This document shows positions 58,101 to 64,000 of a stretch of 64,000 nt of DNA, piece by piece (position 1 is the first letter of the stretch; every line of letters starts with the position of its first letter). Below the pieces are notes generated by a model. The model did not search any database and had not been told where the DNA came from. It was given only the letters and a program-made list of their open reading frames with translations. Location of the stretch: contig NW_025935009.1 of the NCBI RefSeq assembly GCF_000764305.2, positions 1 to 64,000 on the forward strand, given 5' to 3'. A program made the position numbers and the translations under genes. The stretch is from Hyalella azteca. Its lineage: Eukaryota > Arthropoda > Malacostraca > Amphipoda > Hyalellidae.

Positions 58101-60716
58101 TCAGCAGACGACGAAGCGGCGTCCGCCATTGATGAGAGCCACATGTAACCTTGCTGTCGCTTGCAGCTGTTTACACACAACGCTTCTACCTTACAACACA
58201 CTTAACATTTGCGTCTCGCCACCGATAGTTAAAGTCTCAAGGAACCGTAAACGCACTAAACTTCTGCACTGGTCACTTTCACTGCCGTTCTGCACGTAAG
58301 GCAGGAATAGCGTTACAAAGCCTGAATCTTAATGACAACCGCATGGCGATAGAGCTTCAGGGCCCTAACCTTTAGCCGGAAATGAATAGCCATGGGTAAA
58401 AAGTAACACCTCATCGTAATATTATTTTTTCCGTAATTTTTTGCTCAATTTAACACATCGTGCAGGTGTAATTGCGCCATAAATTTCAAAAATAAATAAA
58501 CTGTTGACAGATGAGTAACGAGAAATTGCGGAAGAGCGAGTCCAGTCTTGCGGAACTGAGAACCTCCATTCCGGGATCAAACGAGCATCGGAACAGGAAG
58601 CGATATGTTCTTCCTGTGTGCCAGATGTTCAGCGCACGTCTCGTAATGAGTTGAAGGGAACACTGAAGAACACGCGGAGGGTTACGTGAACAGTCAGTCG
58701 TGTCTTTTAATCCGTTAACTTTATTGCCTCGCAGTAATTCGAGTTTACTTCATTAATAGACTTTCGTTCGATGCGATAAAAGAAACGAACAGAAAATTAT
58801 TATTTTACAAAAGTGTCGCTCCAAGGTTGGGTTTCATAGCACCGTCGCGTGCACAGAAATCTACACACTGCGCGTGCGCGTCAACAAATCTGCACACTGC
58901 GCGTGCGCGTCAACAAATGTGCACACTGCGAGCGAGTGCGCGTCAACAAATGTGCACACTGCGAGTGCGCGTCAAGAAATCTACACACTGCGCGTGCGCG
59001 TCAACAAATCTGCACACTGCGCGTGCGCGTCAACAAATCTGCACACTGCGCGTGCGCGTCAACAAATCTGCACACTGCGCGTGCGCGTCAACAAATCTGC
59101 ACACTGCGCGTGCGCGTCAACAAATCTGCACACTGCGCGTGCGCGTCAACAAATCTGCACACTGCGCGTGCGCGTCAACAAATCTGCACACTGCGCGTGC
59201 GCGTCAACAAATCTGCACACTGCGCGTGCGCGTCAACAAATCTGCACACTGCGCGTGCGCGTCAACAAATCTGCACACCGCGCGTCAACAAATCTGCACG
59301 CTGCGCGTCAACAAATCTGCACACTGCGCGTCAACAAATCTGCACACTGCGCGTGCGCGTCAACAAATCTGCACACCGAACGTCAAAAAATCTGCACACT
59401 GCGCGTGCGCGCGACAAATCTGCACACTGCGCGTGCGCGTCAACAAACATTCCCGACCCTATTTTTTGCTGCCAGTCCTGCCCGACGAAGGGTTAAGTGC
59501 CGCTGCATTTCCGGGGCTTAACCCCTTAACCTTCTCACCTTCCTTTGGTCCCCCAACCCCCAATCCCTCTTATTCACCCCAGGACCATACTGCCAGAATC
59601 TGACAGGAAGGCCAATGACTTGTTTATGTGCATTATTAAAACAACACACGCACTTCAACAGGGCATTAGACGAGAGAGAATACTTCGAGCTGACAGCACG
59701 GCTGACTCAGTCACCATTGACAGTGAGATAGATCATGGTGCTGGCAGCACCACTGACGCAGTCACCATTGACAGTTAGATGGATAAAGCATGGTGCTGGT
59801 AGCACGGCTGACTCAGTCACCATTGACAGTGATATGGATACAGCCTAGTGCAAACAGCTCCACTGACTCAGTCATTATTAACCTAGACATATCACAGTGT
59901 TGACGAACCCACGTACCTCATCGTCAGACGTCTCGGTGTGGCCGTACGTGGCGAGGTACGTCTGACCGTCGAGACGGCAGTGCACGCGCCACGTGACCGT
60001 GCGGTGGAAGAAGGGCTCCTCGAACACATCCAGCAAGGGCGCTGAGCTCCTGTAGAGGAGGGTGGTCCTGTTACAGCATGAGAGACAGGCACGGTTCTAA
60101 CGTACCTGTACTGTTAACAGCGCATGTACTGTTCCAGCGCGTGCTTAATGGGCATGTACTGTTACCAGCGCGTGCTTCATGGGCATGTACTGTACAGCGC
60201 GTGCTTAATGGGCATGTAGTGAAACCATCACATATCCAACAAATCTAAACTGATTGGACCACATGTTTAGCGTTCTTACAGCAGGCACGTGACTGGAGTT
60301 CTTACAGCAGGCACGTGACTGGAGTTCTTACAGCAGGCACGTGACTAGTTATTACAGCAGGCACGTGACTAGAGTTATTACAGCAGGCACGTGACTAGAG
60401 TTATTACCGCAGGCACGGAGAACACAAGTCCACAGCAGTCAAATCAAGTAGGCGTAGGCTCATACAAACAATAAGTGCCGAACATATTAGAGTGTACATT
60501 CTGTTAAACAAAATTAAAAGTTTTTAAGACTAGAACTGACCTGACTATAAATTCTTTGGCAGAGACAGTCGACAGGAACTTTGTGACGCATTTTGGGGCA
60601 TCAGCTGCACAAAGAGTCTGCATCTCAGGGGATGACCAAGGGGTTGGATTGCGGGGAAGTAAAGCTCTTCTGCCGGGAAGGAGCATGGGTGCAACTGGCA
60701 CTATGTCTACCGCCAT
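48581..60716 (-). CDS. NEK-like pseudokinase (spliced, incomplete model)
   Basis: Exons on the minus strand: 60716-60541, 60067-59917, 52532-52371, 51323-51139, 49879-49756, 49141-48581; phases agree throughout (453 codons with the N). The order of pieces follows a protein kinase fold. The N-lobe is FEEPFFHRTVTWRVHCRLDG with QTYLATYG. The alphaC/beta4 region is EAATWLWCDHPHVMRVWGVV with DEPTRNLFYLLD, then the alphaE region IPEPLIWSVLVSVTSALLHG. Next comes RAPLLLGNVFL where kinases have HRDxKxxNxFL, then ENGL for DFGL, and a final CEAPARPAPLLRQLRTR like subdomain XI. The beta3 Lys is Thr (about 99), HRD is RAP (199-201) and DFG is ENG (217-219), with no Gly-rich loop; only the Asn (206) remains. 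Catalysis is not expected. Spacing is closest to the NEK family. About 100 residues of C-lobe are missing between exons 4 and 5, so an exon is unseen or lost. Confidence 0.6.
48607..48702. repeat. 15-bp tandem repeat within the last pseudokinase exon
   Basis: About six units of 15 bp, core 'gtggctaacgctgct'/'gtggctaactctgat', ending at the N at 48703. The length is a multiple of three, so it keeps the minus-strand frame. Confidence 0.85.
49148..49572. repeat. 30-bp minisatellite ending at the exon 6 acceptor
   Basis: About 14 units of 30 bp, core 'tcaacgtctggttcatcaaa' followed by 'gtctaacaca'. On the transcribed strand the last unit runs directly into 'tctaacgtttttgcag', the acceptor of the last exon. 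The frame coding DFDEPDVDVL repeats is open, but it is intronic in the model. Confidence 0.92.
49573..49755. other. Unique intronic sequence
   Basis: Short unique stretch between the 30-bp array and pseudokinase exon 5; no feature seen. Confidence 0.4.
49756..49879 (-). CDS. Pseudokinase exon 5 (end of C-lobe), tentative
   Basis: GC-rich segment coding AGCSAGCLALHVSRVARALA then TCSACEAPARPAPLLRQLRTR, like kinase subdomain XI (C...P..RPS...LL). Donor CGC|GTACGT is good, but the acceptor follows a pure (AAC)n tract with no pyrimidine run, so the 5' border is doubtful. Confidence 0.5.
49880..50460. repeat. (GTT/GAT/ATT)n low-complexity tract
   Basis: Almost 600 bp of imperfect trinucleotides, mainly GTT with ATT and GAT, on the plus strand (AAC on the other). 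Very long Val/Ile-, Asn- and Thr-rich frames are artefacts of this composition. Confidence 0.92.
50523..50758 (-). mobile_element. tRNA-derived SINE, copy 4
   Basis: Minus-strand copy with intact box A and box B and a (TTA)n tail at 50507-50522 (plus strand 'ataataataataatagcgg'). It lies in the intron between pseudokinase exons 4 and 5, exactly where the missing C-lobe exon would be expected. Confidence 0.88.
50759..51138. other. Intronic AT-rich sequence, no exon seen
   Basis: Searched on the minus strand for the missing kinase C-lobe (APE, DxWSxG motifs); none was found. Confidence 0.4.
51139..51323 (-). CDS. Pseudokinase exon 4 (alphaE, degenerate catalytic loop)
   Basis: Acceptor GTTTTTCAG|AAG, donor AGCCC|GTTAGT. 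Codes KRLKLRSMSIPEPLIWSVLV and on to NVFLLRRGIAVENGLTSKS. The segment ALLHGARHGLRRAPLLLGNV aligns gap-free with NEK-type AL.H.H...ILHRDIK..N. Confidence 0.68.
51324..52370. other. Intronic AT-rich sequence
   Basis: Between pseudokinase exons 3 and 4. No repeat array or additional exon seen; 51800-51900 is slightly GC-richer. Confidence 0.4.
52371..52532 (-). CDS. Pseudokinase exon 3 (alphaC to hinge)
   Basis: Acceptor CTTAATACAG|TTG. Codes DEAATWLWCDHPHVMRVWGV and then VVDEPTRNLFYLLD...LDQVV, matching kinase alphaC-beta4-beta5 ('HPHIV..y'). The donor is GTG|GTGCGT, or six bases earlier at CAG|GTCGTG; both keep phase 0. The acceptor is the end of a short tandem repeat (52545-52685). Confidence 0.68.
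52545..52685. repeat. About 16-20-bp tandem repeat abutting the exon 3 acceptor
   Basis: Imperfect units of 'ataagttcatttattt'. On the transcribed strand the unit 'aaataaatgaactta' is followed at once by 'atacag', the acceptor of pseudokinase exon 3. Confidence 0.8.
52686..53004. other. No feature seen
   Basis: AT-rich intronic DNA in the pseudokinase model. Confidence 0.4.
53005..53170. repeat. 44-bp tandem repeat
   Basis: Just under four units of 44 bp, core 'cagcgccagagataagggaa' with 'ggtgagggacatac'. Confidence 0.9.
53171..53704. other. No gene; CA-rich stretch
   Basis: 53520-53640 is rich in CACACAA/ACACAC. Frames crossing it run into the next array and are not supported. Confidence 0.4.
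53705..53906. repeat. 19-bp minisatellite ending in an N
   Basis: About ten units of 19 bp, core 'cagcccgaccattacctta', terminated by an N at 53907 and, 19 bases further on, by a Tn5 junction. The locus is misassembled or collapsed. Confidence 0.95.
53926..53963. other. Second Tn5/Nextera mosaic-end junction (library artefact)
   Basis: The same 38-bp head-to-head pair of 19-bp mosaic ends as at 31647. Sequence either side should not be assumed contiguous. Confidence 0.97.
53964..54112. other. Short repeats after the artefact
   Basis: 'tgcagtgcacggcgcacgt' occurs twice (about 53970 and 53994); GC-rich, no gene. Confidence 0.5.
54113..54440. repeat. Degenerate roughly 20-bp tandem repeat (GGTAA-rich)
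   Basis: Many diverged units of 'gagggtaaaggtaaccgttt', including shortened ones. Confidence 0.85.
54545..54661. repeat. About 20-bp tandem repeat
   Basis: About six units of 'gtaaatgcgcatgtaattca' with variants. Confidence 0.85.
54662..54960. repeat. 150-bp tandem duplication, nearly identical
   Basis: Copy 1 at 54662-54811 and copy 2 at 54812-54960 differ by about one visible base (aaagtcag versus aaaatcag). Either a very recent duplication or an assembly doubling next to the artefact-containing region. Confidence 0.93.
54961..55699. other. No gene recognised
   Basis: AT-rich. 55470-55590 holds a weak repeat built on 'aacaaataggaatgaaagct'. Confidence 0.45.
55700..55790. repeat. 20-bp palindromic tandem repeat
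   Basis: About four units of 'actgcagtgcacactgcaac'; GTGCAC and CTGCAG are palindromes within it. Confidence 0.85.
55791..56929. other. No gene recognised
   Basis: AT-rich DNA in the large second intron of the pseudokinase model; no array or exon seen. Confidence 0.4.
56930..57275. repeat. 18-bp minisatellite
   Basis: About 19 units of 18 bp, core 'cttacgaccaccgcaaca', with variants towards the end. Thr- and Val-rich frames on both strands are artefacts. Confidence 0.93.
57368..57655. repeat. 145-bp tandem duplication, nearly identical
   Basis: The unit beginning 'gtgtaaggcatgaggtgtgt' occurs at 57368 and again at 57513 with one or two differences. Confidence 0.93.
57656..58854. other. No firmly recognised gene
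   Basis: Includes a GC-rich patch at 58040-58150 with a minus-strand ATG in good context (MADAASSSAEGQGWRP) and no donor; see the rejected list. The rest is AT-rich. Confidence 0.35.
58855..59445. repeat. 29-bp minisatellite with alternating purine/pyrimidine core
   Basis: About 20 units of 29 bp, containing TGCGCGTGCGCGT followed by 'caacaaatctgcacac'; some units lack part of the GC core. Long Arg/Cys-rich frames on the plus strand are artefacts. Confidence 0.95.
59690..59865. repeat. About 60-bp tandem repeat
   Basis: Three to four diverged units containing 'gctgactcagtcaccattga' and 'catggtgctggcagcac', 50 bp beyond the donor of pseudokinase exon 2. Confidence 0.8.
59917..60067 (-). CDS. 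Pseudokinase exon 2 (N-lobe)
   Basis: Acceptor TGTAACAG|G, donor GATGAG|GTACGT. Codes TTLLYRSSAPLLDVFEEPFF, then HRTVTWRVHCRLDGQTYLAT and YGHTETSDDE. WRVHCRLDGQTYLATYG aligns with kinase strands beta2-beta3, with Thr in place of the ATP-binding Lys. Confidence 0.68.
60107..60215. repeat. About 32-bp tandem repeat in pseudokinase intron 1
   Basis: Three units with the core 'gcgcgtgcttaatgggcatg' followed by 'tactgt'; starts about 40 bp from the exon 2 acceptor. Confidence 0.85.
60265..60425. repeat. About 27-bp tandem repeat in pseudokinase intron 1
   Basis: About six units with the core 'ttacagcaggcacgtgacta'; each contains CACGTG, an E-box. Confidence 0.88.
60541..60716 (-). CDS. Pseudokinase exon 1 (start)
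   Basis: Begins MAVDIVPVAPMLLPGRR, with an in-frame TAG 27 bp upstream, and ends ...STVSAKEFIV in phase 2 at AG|GTCAGT. Joined to exon 2 it restores Arg. No domain recognised in these 58 residues. Confidence 0.55.
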
Positions 60717-62625
60717 CGTCACAAGGCACGTCTGGCGCGTCTAATCTCACTAAAAACTAATAAAATAGTCGTAGTTCTAACATTAAAAATCACAAGTTGG
60801 TTAAATAAAATAACTTTGACTGTTCAAGAACTGAAGAGCTTTAGACTAATTCTGCACATTGAGTACTGTCTCCACGCAGTTCAGTCTAACATAAAAAAAT
60901 TCTGTTAGAATAGAATAGAAGTGTTGGCATTGAAGAAAATATAATAATAATAATAGTAGTAATATGTCTATAGTAATGTAGTTTATGTCTATAGTAATAA
61001 TTAGACATAAATGCAATGAATGTACTTCGTAGTACCCAGTCAAATGTAACAAGAACATATAATATTCCCAAATCTTCAGCTTACACCGCGCTCGCCGGCT
61101 CCAGGTTAGACTTCAGGCGGAGTAATAATAGATGAATAGGTCGACTTATCATATTATATCGAAAAAAAACACGATCATGGATGTTATTAACTATTTATTA
61201 AGTTTGTCAGTTACCATTAACAAGCAGGACTGATCTAGAATATGTGAACAAAGATTCCTAAAATTTCACCTTGACTGTCCGTGTTCGGGATACCACCAGT
61301 GAAAACTTCTAAGACCTCGACAATCATCTACCTTAATTCGTTCACACTCCCGTGCGTGTTATCTGAACGCAGGCGCTAGGCTTTTACACACATATGAATG
61401 GTACACAAAATCCGAATATTTCAATACAATATTATAGTATAGGAAAATTTTGTAGTATGGTAGTAACTAGTAATGCAGTCGTTAGAGTTATAGGAGCTTC
61501 ATCGTTGCAATCGCAACCTAGCAAGTTAGAAGCAGGACGATTCGACAGTGAGATGTGGACAGGCAGTTGCTTGGGAACCTTTCAGGCGTAGTTGCTAGTA
61601 GACTATCAATTTGTTGACAGCGATCGAGCTGCCGGAACAATTATGATGATCAAAGCACCAACAAAATGTTTCGCATGTTACAGCAATAATAGATATAGAT
61701 AATAATAGTGCCCCAGTAAAGAACTCAAGTACCTAACTCAGTAACAATTTCTTCAGCTCTACGGGCGATCGTTCACTTGGTGCATCCCGAAATGTTTCGT
61801 TCTCTAAACACGTCAAATGATCCACTAAAAAATTATTTGCCTTTGATTGCTGTTAGGTATTATACTCTCCAAATCATAAATCTGAACCCTAGCAATTTTA
61901 TTTTTAGCACGAGTGTAATTTCAATAAAAGGTAAAGTAAAGCCTAAAGACGATGAATTTATAAATATAAATAAACTATAACAGTTTCCTTACAGCAAGGA
62001 ATGACAGTTTCCTTACACTGAACAAATTTAGAAAGTATTTAATAATAAAATACCATTTTATTGTGAAACGGTTGCTTCTGAGCAGTCACTGGTTTGGGTC
62101 AGTCCCCCTCCTAAGCTAGCTATGGGCACTCACGCACAACACACATCCTCACCACACGAACGCCGGAGCGATACTGCGGAGTGCGGACTGCGGAACTGCG
62201 TTTGATTATGCCGTGTGCATTACTGCAGCCATGGTGACTGCAGCAGCGAGCCTGCGACCCAAGTTTCTGAATTCCCATGCCTCAAATCGCGCTTGCATGG
62301 AGTCACGCACAAAGTTCAAAGTTCGCTCATAATTAATAGTCAACCGAACAAACACAAGGATCGATGGTGGGAGGTATGTAACTGCCATTTTAAATTAGTC
62401 ATATATGTTTTCTTCAACAGCAATAAAGTTGAATTAAACTGTGACAAATTTCTTTTATAAATTGGAAAGAATTTCATTTTCTCCTTAGTGCATCTCTACA
62501 AGGCATATAAAACAGCCAGTGCACCTCTATCTGCCTGGGGAACGCAGCCGTGGGCCACAAATTCAGCTCAGCTAAACCATGCACAGCTACACTCAGTTTC
62601 CGAGCTACGATGCCGCGGACCAAGC
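60717..62625. other. Upstream of the pseudokinase gene, no other gene recognised
   Basis: AT-rich. 60905-60960 resembles the flank of SINE copy 3 ('atagaatagaagtgttggca', compare 11690-11725) with an (ATA)n tail, so probably a SINE-end remnant. No coding exon recognised. Confidence 0.4.
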
Positions 62626-62627
62626 TA

Positions 62628-63382
62628 CGAGGGGCATCCGGAAAGTAGTAACCGTTTGGGAATTGAACAAAAGGAATTAACAAATTTAACAAATGTAAAC
62701 ATCTTTATTGAAAAGAAGATGTATTACACTACTTCTCAACATAATCTCCGGACAAACTTAAGCATTTTCGCATCGTGTCACGAGTTTCTGTATAGAAGTG
62801 TCATATTCCTCCGCCGCTAGTGTATTGAGATATGCAGTCAGCCAGTCACGTATTCTTTCAGTTCTTCGTCATTTTGAAACTTTGTCCCTGTCACGAAGTC
62901 CTCGAGTTTCGTAAACAGATAAAAATGTCAAGGAGCCAAGTTCGGACTGTATAGGGTGGATGGTCGAAAATTTCCCCCCTGAATTTTTGGAGAAGTTGTT
63001 GTGTTATCCGAGCCATGTGCGGCCTGGCATCGTCGTGCAGGAGAATGACGTCAGTAGACAACAGACCTCGCCGTCGATTTTGAATTGCCCGCCGTAATTT
63101 TTCTAATGTTGCACAATATGCATTGGCATTGATTGTGTTTCCACGAGTCATGAAATCGATGAGCAATACCTCTTGCCGATCCCAGAAACACTGGCGGCGG
63201 AGTAATATAACACTGGTATACAAAAACTCGTGATACGATACGACAAATGCTCAAATATGTCCGAAGATTATGTAGAAATGTAGTGTAATACATGTTCTTT
63301 TCAATAAACATGTTTACATTTGTTAATATTTACTTCCTTTTGTTCAATTCCCAAACGGGTTCTACTTTCCGGATGCCCCTCG
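62628..63382 (-). mobile_element. Internally deleted mariner-like transposon
   Basis: 755-bp element flanked by TA, with long (roughly 190-bp) imperfect inverted ends starting cgaggggcatccggaaagta. The minus strand (63223-62891) codes the C-terminal part of a mariner transposase: FWDRQEVLLIDFM (first catalytic Asp region), LLHDDARPHMA (second Asp), then PPYT and a third Asp region LLDIFICLR. The N-terminal DNA-binding half is absent, so it is non-autonomous. Confidence 0.85.
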
Positions 63383-63759
63383 TACAAACACGGCAAGCCA
63401 CAGCAGTTCTGACACTAACTGTCGCATGCTACCTGCCCAGGGAGGCTCTTTTTTGCACGATGTTTTCTTAAGAAAGTAATATGGCCCTTACCTCCTCAGA
63501 TGAACCTCACGATTCAATGGCTAAATAATTTTTTTAAGTATTCACAAATCAAGGAGGTATTGAGAACCGCGAGAGGCTTCTTGGAATGTGTGACACGAGA
63601 GGAAACAAACGTCGTAAATTATTAGCTTCCAGTCCAATACAGGCGGCACGGTGAACTCAATGAGGGGCGAGGAATAATATGTGGACAGTGGTCGGCCTAG
63701 TCCAATTAGTTATAGCCAAACGCTGGCCATTCCACGGCCACCTGAGGCTGCCCGTTACC
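63383..63759. other. No gene recognised
   Basis: Unique-looking sequence between two mobile elements. Confidence 0.4.
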
Positions 63760-63980
63760 AAAAAAAGGGGCTGGCTAGGATATCATTACAAAGACTTCAA
63801 GCCAGAGCGAGGGTAGCGACTGTCAGATCTTAAGGCTGGTAGTCAGAATGCAGCGAAGTCTGAGAGCGAGTTTTTCGCGACCATCATGTGAATGAAATCT
63901 TTGATCTGCCCGAAGCTCGGCCATTCGCTACCCTCGAGCTTGTACTCTTAGTAATATGATATCCTAGCCAGACCTTTTTT
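63760..63980. mobile_element. Foldback/MITE element of about 220 bp
   Basis: 'ggctggctaggatatcatta' near the left end pairs with the complement 'atgatatcctagccaga' near the right end. The pairing extends inward through 'gagggtagcgactg' and 'attcgctaccctc', and outward to the flanking A/T runs. Most of the element could fold into one long hairpin. No coding capacity. Confidence 0.75.
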
Positions 63981-64000
63981 CGCGGCAACTGATCGCTTTC

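Noticed and set aside
58045..58124. Minus-strand ATG in good context (MADAASSSAEGQGWRP) in a GC-rich patch
   Set aside because: No donor follows before the frame closes; it could be a first exon or chance, and nothing decides it.
58827..59603. Three overlapping plus-strand ORFs of 215-258 codons
   Set aside because: All three frames of one minisatellite are open and low in complexity.

Overview
The window is animal nuclear DNA, most likely from an arthropod and perhaps a crustacean; the rank is an inference. The evidence is a complete spliced Fringe glycosyltransferase gene whose exon sequence reads like arthropod Fringe, a mariner-type transposon, a Polinton-like relic, tRNA-derived SINEs, and long AT-rich stretches between few genes. 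Minisatellites are very dense: about thirty arrays, with units of about 15 to 60 bp. The assembly has one 490-bp N gap, five single Ns (four of them at the edge of a tandem array) and two leftover Tn5/Nextera mosaic-end junctions.

Layout. 1.8-7.6 kb, minus strand: an eight-exon Fringe gene (480 aa). It was reconstructed by eye, and all reading phases and splice sites agree. Its introns and 3' flank hold four minisatellites and a hAT-like MITE. 7.6-17.8 kb: no gene seen; three SINE copies, small MITEs and inverted repeats. 17.8-20.1 kb and 40.9-43.2 kb, plus strand: two paralogous phospholipase D genes with an N-terminal C2 domain and two HKD motifs. Each is a single uninterrupted coding exon. 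This architecture is the one known from plants, whereas classical animal PLD1/2 carry PX-PH. Between them lie minisatellites, a degraded Polinton/adintovirus-like relic (26.9-28.9 kb), a nested MITE (34 kb) and a GC-rich block with four perfect CRE sites spaced exactly 37 bp apart (38.56-38.68 kb).

43.2-48.5 kb: mostly repeats, including about 29 near-perfect 27-bp units that each carry a palindromic AP-1/GCN4-type site. 48.6-60.7 kb, minus strand: a second reconstructed multi-exon gene, encoding a NEK-like protein kinase fold in which the catalytic Lys, HRD and DFG are all replaced. It is therefore a probable pseudokinase, and part of the C-lobe was not found. 60.7-64 kb: an internally deleted mariner element and a foldback element.

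The genes do not form one pathway. Fringe acts in the Golgi on Notch-type EGF repeats, the PLDs act on phospholipids, and the pseudokinase has no known role. The strongest common theme is structural: in both spliced genes several minisatellites begin or end within a few tens of bases of a splice site, and in one case the unit itself resembles the splice donor.
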